A DNA stretch of 64,000 nt, taken from NCBI RefSeq assembly GCF_001689125.2, contig NZ_CP015405.2, forward strand, positions 959,001 through 1,023,000, in the 5' to 3' direction. Of the stretch, positions 8,836 through 18,413 are shown piece by piece (within the stretch, counting starts at the first letter, position 1; each line of letters begins with the position of its first letter). The notes beneath the pieces are model-generated. The model did no database searches and had not been told where the DNA came from. It saw only the letters and a list, made by a program, of their open reading frames with translations. The DNA comes from Blautia pseudococcoides (GTDB lineage: Bacteria > Bacillota > Clostridia > Lachnospirales > Lachnospiraceae). A program made the translations under genes and the position numbers.

Positions 8836-10857
8836 ATGAATAAATCTTTATTTATCGCAGAAAAGCCCAGTGTGGCACAGGAATTTGCCAGGGCTCTCAA
8901 AGTCCAGACTGCCCGTCATGACGGATATCTGGAGTCAGAGAACACCATTGTCACCTGGTGCGTAGGTCATCTGGTCACCATGAGCTACCCGGAGAAATAT
9001 GACATGAAATATAAAAAATGGAGTCTGGAGACCCTGCCTTTTCTGCCTGAAGAATTTAAATACGAAGTCATACCGTCCGTATCCAAACAGTTTCAGATCG
9101 TGAGCGGACTACTTAACCGGGATGACGTTTCCACCATCTATGTCTGTACCGACTCCGGGCGGGAGGGAGAGTACATCTACCGCCTGGTTGCCATGATGGC
9201 AGATGTAAAAGACAAGGAACAGAAGAGGGTGTGGATTGACTCCCAGACAGAGGAAGAGATACTTAGGGGAATCCGGGAGGCAAAGGATTTAAGCGCCTAT
9301 GATAATTTATCTGCCTCCGCCTATCTGCGGGCCAAGGAAGATTATCTGATGGGTATTAATTTCTCCCGGCTTCTCTCTTTAAAATATGGCAATGCCATAT
9401 CTAATTACCTGGGCAGCAAATACCAGGCCATATCTGTGGGCCGTGTCATGACCTGTGTTATGGGCATGGTGGTGCGCCGGGAACGGGAAATCCGTGAATT
9501 TGTAAAAACACCCTTTTACCGTGTGCTGGGCAGCTTTTCGGCGGGCGGACACCCCTTCGACGGGGAGTGGCGTGGCGTGGAGGGCAGCCGGTATTTCCAG
9601 TCGCCTTATCTCTATAAGGAGAACGGATTCAAAGAGCGGAAACATGCGGAGGAATTAAAGGCCATTTTGTCGGCTGATCCTCCTTTTAAAGCTGTGGTGG
9701 AGAAGATCGAGAAGAAAAAGGAAAATAAAAATCCGCCTCTTCTTTTTAACCTGGCAGAGCTTCAGAATGAATGCTCCCGCTTATTTAAGATCAGCCCGGA
9801 TGAGACTTTGAAAATTGTCCAGGAGCTGTATGAGAAAAAACTGGTCACTTACCCCAGAACAGATGCCCGTGTGCTCTCCACCGCGGTGGCAAAAGAGATA
9901 CAGAAAAACATTGGCGGTCTGCGTGGGTATGTGCACGGAAAGCCGTTTGCAGAGGAGATCCTGGCAGAGGGCAGTTATAAGGATCTGGCGAAGACAAGAT
10001 ATGTCAATGACAAGCAGATCACAGACCACTATGCTATTATCCCTACGGGACAGGGAATGGGTGCTTTGGGCAGCCTCCATCCCTCTGCGGCGAAGGTTTA
10101 TGAGACTGTGGTGCGCAGGTTTCTGAGTATTTTTTATCCCCCTGCTGTTTACCAGAAGGTGAGTATTGTGTCGGTGATTGAAAAGGAAAGACTGTTTTCC
10201 TCATTTAAGATCCTGGTCTCCGAGGGATACTTGAAGGTGGTGCAGAACTCTTTTGCAAAAAAGAAGGAGGAGAGTGCCCAGGAGGAAGGGGAGCAGACAG
10301 AAGATACCAGCTTCTTGGAAATACTGCAGACCATCAAAAAGGGCAGTGAGCTGGATATCACGGATTTCCAGATAAAAGAGGGGGAGACATCCCCGCCGAA
10401 ACGTTACACCTCAGGTTCCATGATCCTGGCTATGGAAAATGCCGGGCAGCTCATCGAGGACGAGGAGCTGAGAGCACAGATAAAGGGAAGCGGAATCGGC
10501 ACCAGTGCCACCAGGGCGGAAATTTTGAAAAAGCTTATGACCATCAAATATCTGGCCCTGAATAAGAAGACACAGGTCATCACCCCCACTTTGCTGGGAG
10601 AGATGATCTTTGACGTGGTCAATGCCTCCATCCGTTCCCTGCTGAACCCGGAGCTTACGGCAAGCTGGGAGAAAGGACTTACTTATGTGGCTGAGGGGGA
10701 GATCACCCCGGACGAATACATGGAAAAGCTGGAGAATTTTGTCAGAAGCAGAACCCAGGGCGTGCTGGGACTGAGAAATCAACTGGCGCTGAAGCAATTT
10801 TTTGACGCGGCGGCCGTATATTACAAAAAAGCCGGAAAATCCGGCGGAAAGAGGTAA
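8836..10857 (+). CDS. topB: DNA topoisomerase III
   Basis: A 673-residue type IA topoisomerase. The N-terminal TOPRIM domain begins FIAEKPSVAQEFARAL and contains DSGREGEYIYR (acidic metal-binding residues); Y339 in TYPRTDAR is the predicted strand-cleaving tyrosine. The C-terminal part carries GIGTSATRAEILKKL. It relaxes negative supercoils and resolves single-strand junctions. AGAGGAG at 8824-8830 precedes the ATG by 5 bases. A charged insert around 10260-10310 (KKKEESAQEEGEQTED) looks like a flexible loop. The next gene begins 5 bases downstream. Single chromosomal copies and mobile-element copies occur in this family; the location beside housekeeping genes suggests chromosomal. Confidence 0.92.
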   Translation: MNKSLFIAEKPSVAQEFARALKVQTARHDGYLESENTIVTWCVGHLVTMSYPEKYDMKYKKWSLETLPFLPEEFKYEVIPSVSKQFQIVSGLLNRDDVSTIYVCTDSGREGEYIYRLVAMMADVKDKEQKRVWIDSQTEEEILRGIREAKDLSAYDNLSASAYLRAKEDYLMGINFSRLLSLKYGNAISNYLGSKYQAISVGRVMTCVMGMVVRREREIREFVKTPFYRVLGSFSAGGHPFDGEWRGVEGSRYFQSPYLYKENGFKERKHAEELKAILSADPPFKAVVEKIEKKKENKNPPLLFNLAELQNECSRLFKISPDETLKIVQELYEKKLVTYPRTDARVLSTAVAKEIQKNIGGLRGYVHGKPFAEEILAEGSYKDLAKTRYVNDKQITDHYAIIPTGQGMGALGSLHPSAAKVYETVVRRFLSIFYPPAVYQKVSIVSVIEKERLFSSFKILVSEGYLKVVQNSFAKKKEESAQEEGEQTEDTSFLEILQTIKKGSELDITDFQIKEGETSPPKRYTSGSMILAMENAGQLIEDEELRAQIKGSGIGTSATRAEILKKLMTIKYLALNKKTQVITPTLLGEMIFDVVNASIRSLLNPELTASWEKGLTYVAEGEITPDEYMEKLENFVRSRTQGVLGLRNQLALKQFFDAAAVYYKKAGKSGGKR

Positions 10858-10862
10858 AGAGA

Positions 10863-11537
10863 ATGGAACAGTTAAAAATCAGTGAATTATACAGTGATTT
10901 AAACCAGACAATGGCAAAAGAACTTCTGGAAAGCAAGACCTATCCCTGGGAAGCGCTTCCCTTCATCAGTGGATTTATCGTTAAACTGGGCAGCACGCTC
11001 AGTGAGGAAGAGTATGAGAAAAGAGGGGAGAATGTGTGGATCGCCAAGTCCGCAAAGGTTGCACCCACGGCATTCATCAATGGTCCTGCGATCATCGGCA
11101 AAGACGCGGAAGTACGCCACTGCGCATTTATCCGCGGGAATGCGCTGGTTGGGGAAGGGGCTGTTGTGGGGAATTCCACAGAGCTTAAAAATGTGATCCT
11201 GTTCAATAAAGTACAGGTTCCCCACTACAATTACGTGGGGGATTCTATTCTGGGATTTAAGTCTCATATGGGGGCAGGCTCCATCACCTCCAATGTAAAG
11301 TCTGATAAAAAGCTGGTGGTGGTAAAAGGCGCGTCAGAAAAGATTGAGACAGGACTGAAAAAATTCGGTGCCATGCTGGGGGATGAAGTGGAAGTGGGAT
11401 GCGGTTCTGTACTGAATCCGGGAACTGTGATCGGAAGCCACAGCAACATTTATCCTCTGTCCTCAGTGCGCGGAGTGGTTCCGGCTGACAGTATCTATAA
11501 GAATAAGAACGAAGTGGTGGAGAAGATAGAAGAATAA
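10863..11537 (+). CDS. Left-handed beta-helix (LbetaH) acyltransferase-like protein
   Basis: A 224-residue protein with hexapeptide-repeat sequence from about residue 58 (VWIAKSAKVAPTAFINGPAIIGKDAEVRHCAFIRGNALVGEGAVVGNSTELKN), which folds as a parallel left-handed helix. It resembles the C-terminal half of GlmU and is often annotated as a UDP-GlcNAc pyrophosphorylase or sugar acyltransferase, but no nucleotidyltransferase domain is present. Substrate is therefore unknown. It probably forms an operon with topB (5-base gap). Confidence 0.75.
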   Translation: MEQLKISELYSDLNQTMAKELLESKTYPWEALPFISGFIVKLGSTLSEEEYEKRGENVWIAKSAKVAPTAFINGPAIIGKDAEVRHCAFIRGNALVGEGAVVGNSTELKNVILFNKVQVPHYNYVGDSILGFKSHMGAGSITSNVKSDKKLVVVKGASEKIETGLKKFGAMLGDEVEVGCGSVLNPGTVIGSHSNIYPLSSVRGVVPADSIYKNKNEVVEKIEE

Positions 11538-11913
11538 AGGCGATCCCATTTTAATAGGCGAGTCTGTATGGAATTGTGCCTGTAACTGTGAGGATACGGA
11601 ACCGTTACGAATAAAGTGTAATGAATCCGGTCTGCCGGATTTTCGTGCTGGAGCGTGGTCTTTTGGGACCACGCTCCTCTTGGTAAAGCCATGCAGCATT
11701 TGGAGGCCCTTCATATGATATGGGAAAGGAGTTCCTTGCCGTGATCTGTCAGCAGGGGATGCAGAAGATTCCAGGCCTGCTTTTGATAAGGTGGCCGTCT
11801 CCCCGGATTTCAGCCGGGAAAATGGTTTCCAGTAAATGCAGGGCAGCAGTAGCGCATCAATGCCGTCAAAAACCAGTGAAAGCTGCCGCTGCTGAGAGGA
11901 GGCTCTCATGCGG
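11538..11913. other. Non-coding gap between convergent genes, with hairpins
   Basis: No convincing gene. It holds one GTAACTGTGA...CCGTTAC repeat-like segment (about 11582-11608), a small terminator-type hairpin AATCCGG-TCTG-CCGGATT followed by TT (11624-11643) that probably ends the upstream operon, and a perfect 11-base stem GGAGCGTGGTC/GACCACGCTCC (11650-11677). The rest (11690-11913) shows nothing recognisable. Confidence 0.6.
11624..11643 (+). terminator. Small terminator hairpin
   Basis: AATCCGG, loop TCTG, CCGGATT then further T. Located about 90 bases after the LbetaH stop codon. Confidence 0.45.
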
Positions 11914-12525
11914 TCAGATAAAATAAATCCGGTATAAAAGAAACAAGAGCATAACAGAAAGAACTGACAGACCTGCATAGAACAAAGCTCGGCTTACCGG
12001 TCCGTTGGCATGGCACAGGTCCAGGCTGATGCCGAATTTAAGTGGGTATAAAATACGCACATTTTTGTAGTTGAGCATATCAATCAGCATGTGAGAGAGC
12101 ATGGCGACAAAAAAATAAGGGGTAAGGTCCGGGAAAATTCCATACACAATACCGTTTAGGATCACCAGTGCGGGCAGAGAATGCATGAAGGACCTGTGCG
12201 GCTGGTTCTTTCCAAAGGTGCACACTCCAAGGAATAGCAGAAAACTTACGGCGAGTCTGTATATGCTGCTCTCTTTTTGAAAACGGTATCGGATTCCCAC
12301 ATTCCATTTCCACTCGGCAAAGAGCAGTGCAGCGATGACCAATAAGGTGAGTATGGAGATTTTGTTTAGCTGTTCCCTGGAATCCGAGGTGGTTACGTCA
12401 ATATCGCTGATGACTGAGCCGATGGCGGCTGTACCCAGACATAATAATAAACTGCTTAAGGTTTGAGGCTGCGTTACGCAGACGGCAGCCGCAGTACCTA
12501 CAGATAGATGTGTTTTTCCTGTCAT
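11914..12525 (-). CDS. Membrane-bound metal-dependent hydrolase, YdjM/DUF457 type
   Basis: A 203-residue integral membrane protein. It begins MTGKTHLSVGTAAA, has ISDIDVTTSD near residue 40, KNQPHRSFMHSLPA near 107 and MLSHMLIDMLN near 145; the spaced His and Asp residues are the family's presumed metal site. Four to five hydrophobic segments are visible. The exact reaction of this family is poorly known; the nearest characterised relatives are linked to LexA-regulated YdjM. It is followed 93 bases upstream (minus-strand sense) by the TraX-like gene. Confidence 0.75.
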   Translation of the reverse strand: MTGKTHLSVGTAAAVCVTQPQTLSSLLLCLGTAAIGSVISDIDVTTSDSREQLNKISILTLLVIAALLFAEWKWNVGIRYRFQKESSIYRLAVSFLLFLGVCTFGKNQPHRSFMHSLPALVILNGIVYGIFPDLTPYFFVAMLSHMLIDMLNYKNVRILYPLKFGISLDLCHANGPVSRALFYAGLSVLSVMLLFLLYRIYFI

Positions 12526-12618
12526 ATGTACTCCAATTCTTGTTTGTATTATTTAAGTTTTGTATTCCATCTCTTTCCGCAGTCCGGAAGTTTTTTGGAT
12601 AGCGGAAAGAGACAGAGA

Positions 12619-13377
12619 TCAGTATTTCAGAAGGGCATAGCGTATGAGGAAGAGCAGCATCAAATGTACCGGGTAAAAGAGGTAGAAAAAGTATTTGATC
12701 TTCCGGCCCCTCTGTCCGTTATACATGTTGATAGGGATAAAAGCCAGGCAGGCGGGTGCTTCCCACAGCAGAGAGAGGCAGCCTGCAATGGTCCTTTCCA
12801 GGGGATAGCTCTGGAACAAGTACAGTATGATAATGAGAATGACACCTTTATAACTGTAATCTGTTTTTAAAAGATATCCCAGAAGAAGACCGGCCCCGGC
12901 GGCCACAAGTGCCAGTGCGGGCATTTTTTTGCGGGCTTCATCCATAGCCATGAGTGTAAGAAATCCGATCAGCAGGGTGATCATTACATTTTGATAAGAA
13001 AACTCCAGGACGCTGCCGTTAAAGCATAAATCAAAGGGAATCTCCGAGAGAAGGGCAAACAGGGCGAGCCGCAGTGCGTATTTCTTTCTGTCTGAGGTGT
13101 GGATAAACCCTTCAACAAGAAGAAAACAGAATATGGGAAAGGCAATGCGGCCTGTTTTTCTGAGTGCCCAGTCAATGTTCCATATAAGAAGTGTATTTTC
13201 GTAGGAAAGGGCCTGGGGCAGATTCATCTGATAGGCCTGCATGTATCCGTTTTCCAGGATGACGGCACCGATATGGTCGATCAGCATGGTGACTATGGCA
13301 ATGATTTTCAGTGTAGATCCCGGAAAAACAGGGGGCAGAAGCTGCCAGCGGGATGGGCGGAATGAATTTTTTGGCAT
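12619..13377 (-). CDS. TraX family membrane protein
   Basis: A 252-residue protein with about seven transmembrane helices. STLKIIAIVTMLIDHIGAV near the N terminus, RKTGRIAFPIFCFLLVEGF and YALRLALFALLSEIPFDLCFN match TraX, the F-pilin N-acetyltransferase family, which is widespread on firmicute chromosomes away from conjugation genes. An acyltransferase role acting on a cell-surface molecule is likely by family but the substrate here is unknown. Same strand as the YdjM-like gene and possibly cotranscribed. Confidence 0.8.
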   Translation of the reverse strand: MPKNSFRPSRWQLLPPVFPGSTLKIIAIVTMLIDHIGAVILENGYMQAYQMNLPQALSYENTLLIWNIDWALRKTGRIAFPIFCFLLVEGFIHTSDRKKYALRLALFALLSEIPFDLCFNGSVLEFSYQNVMITLLIGFLTLMAMDEARKKMPALALVAAGAGLLLGYLLKTDYSYKGVILIIILYLFQSYPLERTIAGCLSLLWEAPACLAFIPINMYNGQRGRKIKYFFYLFYPVHLMLLFLIRYALLKY

Positions 13378-13639
13378 ATAGTGTCTCCTTTATGTGATAT
13401 TTCCTACCTATCATATATCTGAATCAGGTAATTTGGCAAGATATGTTTCACATTTATAGATACTGCTTTTGAGAGGGCACTGCATTTCGGCGCAGCCTGA
13501 CTTGGGAGGCTTGTGCATGGCGCGGCATTCCCTTGGGGAAATCACCTTTCTGAGGTTCCTGATTCGATGACATTTTTTTTATTTTTATACTTCCATTTTT
13601 AATAACTATATGCTATAATAACATCGTTATAAATCTTTA

Positions 13640-13712
13640 GGGGCATTAGCGCAGCTGGGAGCGCGCCACAATGGCATTGTGGAGGTCACGGGTTCGAATC
13701 CCGTATGCTCCA
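13640..13712 (+). tRNA. tRNA-Ala, anticodon GGC
   Basis: A complete 73-base cloverleaf: acceptor GGGGCAT/ATGCTCC, D arm GCGC/GCGC, anticodon stem CCACA/TGTGG with loop ATGGCAT (anticodon GGC, positions 34-36), T arm ACGGG-TTCGAAT-CCCGT, discriminator A. CCA is not encoded. A TATAAT box (about 13613) lies upstream and a terminator downstream. The following 2.3 kb contain mobile-element debris, so the 3' end may once have been an attachment site, although no duplicated tRNA end is visible. Confidence 0.95.
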
Positions 13713-13724
13713 TGCCTGATTTGG

Positions 13725-13751
13725 AACCCGCTGTTTAGCGGGCTTTTTTTT
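13725..13751 (+). terminator. Terminator of the tRNA-Ala transcript
   Basis: AACCCGCT, loop GTTT, AGCGGG then CTTTTTTTT; a compact stem with eight T residues 13 bases after the tRNA. Confidence 0.9.
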
Positions 13752-14158
13752 AATGTCAATTAAAAACCAAAAGTCGATTATCTGCATAAACACTGGATTT
13801 ATTAATACTTATAAACGGATTGCTTGTGTGTTTTACTATTCATTTACCACATATGATTGAGCTTTGATATGACTTAATTTTAATAACTATGATAGGCACT
13901 TTTATTGAAGTGCCGTTTCTATGTAACAGAAAAGCAGTCATATCAACTGCTCTATAAACCTATATTTACCAAGTATATTGCTTTATTGCTCGTATTGTAT
14001 TAAAATCCCTGCACAAATTACTGCTGATTTATTAAACAATGAAACAAATCCACCTGCCATTGAAGATATTGCAATTACTCTTTCTTTTCTTCCTTGCCAT
14101 AAACTGGAAGTCGCCGTTCTTAAAAAAATTAGTGCATAAGTATTAAACCAATTGTTTG
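13752..14158. other. AT-rich non-coding debris after tRNA-Ala
   Basis: About 400 bases much richer in A and T than the flanking chromosome. A plus-strand open stretch ending at 14139 (…CHKLEVAVLKKISA) looks like the tail of a former gene but has no start codon or ribosome site. Otherwise nothing is recognisable. Confidence 0.5.
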
Positions 14159-14566
14159 TTATAGCACCTCAATAACCTCAAAGCGTTCAAATGTGACAGG
14201 GGTTTGAGTGGTAAATGTATAACCACGTTTCGCTGAGTCACGTGTCCAATAGCGTATATTACCTGATTTCCATTGTTCAAAGTTTTCGTCCTCCCCCTCA
14301 AGTTTTACCATGTCCCAAGTTAAGTCGCAAAATTTGACAGTTTTAAGATACACTGTCTTTATCACGCAGGCTGGATTGCCATGTCCATCCAATACGAGGG
14401 ATAAATCACCAACGCTGGGTGTCTGCTCATCCTCCAATAGAATTGAGACAGTTGCCGTTTTCTTTCCTGTAAGCACCAAATTCAAAAGCTCATCTGCCAT
14501 TTCAGGACTATCACCAAAAGCAAAACACTCATAATATTTTTTGTTCTCATTTTCTATAGAATTCAT
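14159..14566 (-). CDS. ASCH domain protein
   Basis: A 135-residue protein with the ASCH fold signature: ADELLNLVLTGKKTATVS near residue 24, PSVGDLSLVLDGHGNPACVIKT, and TWDMVKLEGEDENFEQW. ASCH proteins are related to PUA RNA-binding domains; some members hydrolyse N4-acetylcytidine. It is AT-rich like its surroundings, which suggests acquisition with the island, and it appears intact. AAAGGA on the minus strand precedes the start. Confidence 0.8.
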   Translation of the reverse strand: MNSIENENKKYYECFAFGDSPEMADELLNLVLTGKKTATVSILLEDEQTPSVGDLSLVLDGHGNPACVIKTVYLKTVKFCDLTWDMVKLEGEDENFEQWKSGNIRYWTRDSAKRGYTFTTQTPVTFERFEVIEVL

Positions 14567-14602
14567 TTTTTATCATATCCTTTCAAATTCCAATTTGTTT
14601 CT

Positions 14603-15030
14603 CTAAAGTATAAGCATATCATTATCGTCAAATTCATCGCGAGGCCCCCAAGCAACTTCCCAGTAATATCCCAAGTCACTAAAATGAGCATGATATCCAC
14701 CCCAAAATACATCTTGCGGTTCTTTCACAATCGTTGCACCTACATTACGTGCAAGCTCTATAATTTCTCTTACCTCTGCTTTTGATTTCGCATTATAGGC
14801 AAGTGTTATACCACAAAACCATTTCCTATCTTTAATGGATTTTCTTAATTTATATCTTTTGCTAAAAGCTCTAAAGGATAAAGTTCTAATTTTGTTCCTG
14901 AAGCATCAAAGAAAATCACATCTGGATTATCTTCTTTTTCTTCTGTCTTAAATCCTAATCCATCACGATAAAAGCGAATAGCTTTTGCCATATCTCTTGC
15001 ACCTAAACAAACAATATTCATTCTATTCAT
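14603..15030 (-). pseudogene. VOC (glyoxalase/bleomycin-resistance) family gene, frameshifted
   Basis: The first 61 residues (MNRMNIVCLGARDMAKAIRF…) are the N-terminal half of a vicinal-oxygen-chelate domain and end at a stop at 14845. The next frame then encodes the missing half (FCGITLAYNAKSK…, ending HFSDLGYYWEVAWGPRDEF) down to a TAG at 14603. One frameshift near 14848-14860 therefore splits a gene of normal length of about 135 residues. Function lost unless corrected by sequencing. Confidence 0.8.
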
Positions 15031-15040
15031 AAAGTTTCTC

Positions 15041-15430
15041 TTATTCTAATTTTATAAATCAATTATACTATTTTCTAACACTACTAGCAACGCTAAAAAA
15101 GGAAATCTATTCCACTCTGTCTAAATCGTCAAATCCCTCAATCGTAGGGACTTTTGACAAAATCTTTCTGTCTTCATCAACATGGTTATTAACTATGTGT
15201 TTGCTTCTTGATAATCATAAAGGTTGATACTTTTATGACCCTCAATGGTTTCCCCAAACAAATCAAGGCTGTATAAATCATCATAGATATTCATCATTTC
15301 TTGAAACTTCTGTTGCTGTACCATTTTCTTTATTGGGTACAAATCAGAAGCTTTTCTGCAAGCCATTCTTCCTCGCTGTCAAAGTAATTATCGTAATGCC
15401 CATTGTCATACGGCATATCTTACAGTTACC
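15041..15430 (-). other. Debris of conjugative-element small genes
   Basis: On the minus strand a 28-codon open frame starts at about 15417 (MPYDNGHYDNYFDSEEEWLA) and, after a stop and frame change, continues with MNIYDDLYSLDLFGETIEGHK down to about 15200. The acidic composition and the neighbouring replication initiator resemble small accessory genes of Tn916/Tn1549-type elements. No intact gene remains. Confidence 0.45.
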
Positions 15431-15431
15431 T

Positions 15432-15917
15432 GTTGATATCTTTACGGTCTTTCCTGCTCATGTTAAGTACAAGTCCTATAGGAGCAAGTACGAGATAGGA
15501 AGTATCACTGTCAATGGCAATGAGAAACCAACAGAGGACAATCCGCAAGGTCTTGGCAGTTACTTGGAATTAAGCGGAATGGGTTGTGATGAAATCTTTC
15601 GCATACTGGATATGCACAACGAAACCTTTGGCGATTTGTTTAAACGGTGTGAACGGTGGTTCAGTACGGACTTCCACTTTACACGATTGGATGTAGCCAT
15701 TGACGATAAGAACGAAACACCCTACTTCACGATTGAACAAATTAAGCGTAAAACTGAAAAAGAGGAATACATAGCCAACAGCAATACGCACCGTTTTAAT
15801 TCCAGCAAGTGTCAAAAATTGGATTTGGCAAATACGATTTATATCAGTGCTGGGAAATCGGATATGATTTATCGTTTGTTCAAAAATGAAAATAGTTTCC
15901 GGCCGCAACCCCCTTGA
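15432..15917 (+). pseudogene. Truncated Tn916-type replication initiation factor
   Basis: From about 15450 the frame encodes YKSYRSKYEIGSITV, GLGSYLELSGMGCDEIFRIL, RWFSTDFHFTRLDVAIDD and IKRKTEKEEYIANSNTHRF, matching the Rep_trans/Orf20 rolling-circle initiator family of integrative conjugative elements. The N terminus is fused to unrelated sequence and the C-terminal half, including the tyrosine motif, is missing after GKSDMIYRLF. It is a relic of an integrated element. Confidence 0.8.
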
Positions 15918-16057
15918 ACAGATGTCTTTTACCGAAACACAGTGAATTCTTCCGACTTTCTTTAGAAAACTTTTAAAAATCCGCCGACCATTTCTTTAAG
16001 TCTTCCGTTTAAGATAAATATAACCTAAGACAAGGAGAAAACAAAGGGGGACTTTTG

Positions 16058-17320
16058 ATGAAGATATTAATTACTACAGACTGGTACAAACCTATTGTCA
16101 ACGGAGTAGTCACCTCTGTTCTCAATCTGAAGAGAGAATTAGAAGAGCGCGGACACGAGGTGAGAGTTCTGACACTCTCCGAGACCGGAGCTTCTTATAA
16201 AGATAATGAAGTATATTATGTGAAATCCATAGATCTGGGAAGCATATATCCCAACGCCAGAGCGGTTCTTCCGTACAGCAATCCTTATATCAGTGAGCTG
16301 ATCGACTGGGAGCCGGATGTGGTTCATTCCCAGTGTGAATTTATGACATTCCAGTATGCCTCCAAGATCAGCAGAAAATGCGGATGCCCGCTTCTTCACA
16401 CCTACCACACCATTTATGCGGACTATATGCATTATCTTCCGGGTGTTCTGGGCAGATATACAGCGGGGCGGAAGGCAGGCAAAAAAGCGGCAGCTGAATT
16501 TTCCAGAACCATTCTGAACCGGACGGACCGTGTGATCGCTCCAACCGGGAAAGTGAAGGATATCCTCTCCATTTATCAGGTAAAGCCGGCCATTGATGTG
16601 ATCCCAAGCGGCATAGACTTAAGAAAATTCAGCGAGACACTGAGCCCCCGGGAAAAGGATGCAAGAAAAGAGGCTTTGGGTATTCCGAAACAGAACAAGG
16701 TTCTTGTCAGTGTGGGAAGGCTGGCAAAAGAGAAAAATCTGGAAGAGATCCTGGAATACTTTGCAAGACTATTAGCGGAAGGCAGAGAAAACCTTACACT
16801 TCTGATCGCAGGGGACGGGCCTGACAGAGAGAATCTGGAACATCAGTCAAAGCAGCTGGGCATAGAAGCGTATGTTTGTTTTACCGGGATGGTTGCTCCG
16901 GAGGAAGTGTGGGCTTACTATCAGTTGGGAGACATCTTTGTATGTGCCTCCAAAAGTGAGACACAGGGGATTACTTATATTGAGGCTCTTGCAAGCGGTG
17001 TCCCCGCACTGTGCAGAAAAGATAAATGTCTGGACAGAGTTATAGCGGACGGATGCAATGGCTTTCAGTATGAGGCGTATGAGTATTTCCGCATGCATCT
17101 TTTATATCTTCTGGAAAATGAAGAGAGAAGACAGGAGATGGCAAAAATGGCAAAAGAGATGGCGGAAGAATTTTCAACCTGGAACTTCTGTACCATGGTA
17201 GAACGTGCTTACAGGGCTGCCTGCGAGGAAAAAGAGCAGATTCCTGTTTTTCACAGAGATACGGAACATGCTGCCTGGGGACGGACAATGATGAAACGTA
17301 TGATGAGGAGGGTTTCTTGA
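16058..17320 (+). CDS. GT4 glycosyltransferase, diacylglycerol glucosyltransferase-like
   Basis: A 420-residue GT-B enzyme beginning MKILITTDWYKPIVNGVVTSV with the N-terminal acceptor domain (HTYHTIYADYMHYLPG) and the C-terminal nucleotide-sugar domain (VSVGRLAKEKNLEEIL, FVCASKSETQGITYIEALASG, the family's E-x7-E region). The closest types transfer glucose to diacylglycerol to make membrane glycolipids. ATG at 16058 is chosen over TTG at 16055; a GGGGGA ribosome site lies upstream. It is followed 1 base later by a second glycosyltransferase and then a VTT membrane protein, consistent with a glycolipid/envelope operon. Confidence 0.85.
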   Translation: MKILITTDWYKPIVNGVVTSVLNLKRELEERGHEVRVLTLSETGASYKDNEVYYVKSIDLGSIYPNARAVLPYSNPYISELIDWEPDVVHSQCEFMTFQYASKISRKCGCPLLHTYHTIYADYMHYLPGVLGRYTAGRKAGKKAAAEFSRTILNRTDRVIAPTGKVKDILSIYQVKPAIDVIPSGIDLRKFSETLSPREKDARKEALGIPKQNKVLVSVGRLAKEKNLEEILEYFARLLAEGRENLTLLIAGDGPDRENLEHQSKQLGIEAYVCFTGMVAPEEVWAYYQLGDIFVCASKSETQGITYIEALASGVPALCRKDKCLDRVIADGCNGFQYEAYEYFRMHLLYLLENEERRQEMAKMAKEMAEEFSTWNFCTMVERAYRAACEEKEQIPVFHRDTEHAAWGRTMMKRMMRRVS

Positions 17321-17321
17321 T

Positions 17322-18413
17322 ATGATGAAAATAAATATGATGTCAAAAGCAGATATGGTAAAAGGGCAGGGTGTTCTTTCCGCCCATGATGAGCAGGTGG
17401 CGCTGGCGGCACAGGTGTTAAAAGGAAAGTTTGAAGTGCTGCACAACGCAAAGGAGTCCTGTGAGATCACACACTATCATTCTATCAACCCGGAATTTTA
17501 TCTGGGCATAGGGCGCAGAAAACGGCAGGGAAAAACGGTGGGTTATGTACATTTTCTTCCTGAGACCGTGGAGAACAGCATCCATCTCCCCCAATTTATG
17601 AAAAAGATTTTCTACCGCTATATGCTTTCTTTCTACAAAAGAATGGATAAGCTGGTGACTGTCAATCCCTATTTTATTGAACGTCTGGAGCATTACGGAA
17701 TACCGAGAGAGCGGGTGACGTATATTCCCAATGTGGTGTCAGAGGAGGATTTTTATCCCCTTCCCCGTGAGGAGAGAGCCCGTATACGCAGAGAATACCG
17801 TATCAGCAAAGATGCGTTTACCGTGTTGTGCGTGGGGCAGCTCCAAAAGCGGAAAGGTGTGGTTGACTTTGTGGAGGCAGCTAAAAAAATGCCGGACTGC
17901 ATGTTTGTCTGGGCAGGGGGATTTTCCTTTGGCCGGATTTCCGACGGGTATGAGGAGATTAGGAAAATGATGAAGCATCTTCCGCCGAATGTGCGTTTTT
18001 TGGGTATTGTGGACAGGGAGAAAATGAACGAAATCTACAATATGGCAGATGTGATGTTCCTGCCCTCCTTCGAGGAGCTCTTTCCCATGACCATACTGGA
18101 ATCCATGAATTGTGCAATCCCGGTTCTGGTGCGGAATCTTCCGATCTATGATCCGATACTGTTTGATTACGCACTCAGAGGGGACGGTATGGAAGCTTTT
18201 GTGAGCACGTTAAAACAGCTCAGGGAGGACCCGGATTTTTATCAGAGAAGTGCCCATGCCTCCTTTGCGGGACATGAATTCTACAGCAGGGAGCATGTTG
18301 GGCAGATGTGGAAAGAATACTATGAAAAAACGGCAGCGGAGGTAAAGCGTCCTGTCCCTGTGCGGCAGAGAGGAGGAAAAGTATGGAGACAAAAAGAACA
18401 GCAGTTCTCTTGA
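17322..18413 (+). CDS. GT4-family glycosyltransferase
   Basis: A 363-residue glycosyltransferase with GYVHFLPETVENSI near residue 70, VTVNPYFIERLEHYGIP (end of the N-terminal domain), LCVGQLQKRKGVVDF and MFLPSFEELFPMTILESMNC in the C-terminal domain. Probably adds a second sugar to the product of the preceding enzyme. It begins 1 base after that gene and overlaps the next by 31 bases. Either of two adjacent ATG codons (17322, 17325) could start it. Confidence 0.82.
   Translation: MMKINMMSKADMVKGQGVLSAHDEQVALAAQVLKGKFEVLHNAKESCEITHYHSINPEFYLGIGRRKRQGKTVGYVHFLPETVENSIHLPQFMKKIFYRYMLSFYKRMDKLVTVNPYFIERLEHYGIPRERVTYIPNVVSEEDFYPLPREERARIRREYRISKDAFTVLCVGQLQKRKGVVDFVEAAKKMPDCMFVWAGGFSFGRISDGYEEIRKMMKHLPPNVRFLGIVDREKMNEIYNMADVMFLPSFEELFPMTILESMNCAIPVLVRNLPIYDPILFDYALRGDGMEAFVSTLKQLREDPDFYQRSAHASFAGHEFYSREHVGQMWKEYYEKTAAEVKRPVPVRQRGGKVWRQKEQQFS

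Noticed and set aside
11720..11926. 68-codon plus-strand frame between convergent genes
   Set aside because: No recognisable domain, poor ribosome site, and it overlaps the end of the YdjM-like gene.
14000..14139. Possible gene ending LEVAVLKKISA
   Set aside because: Open stretch has no start codon or ribosome site and is preceded by stops; treated as debris.
13640..16050. Attachment-site duplication of the tRNA-Ala 3' end
   Set aside because: I looked for a repeat of the T-arm/acceptor sequence downstream and found none in the window.
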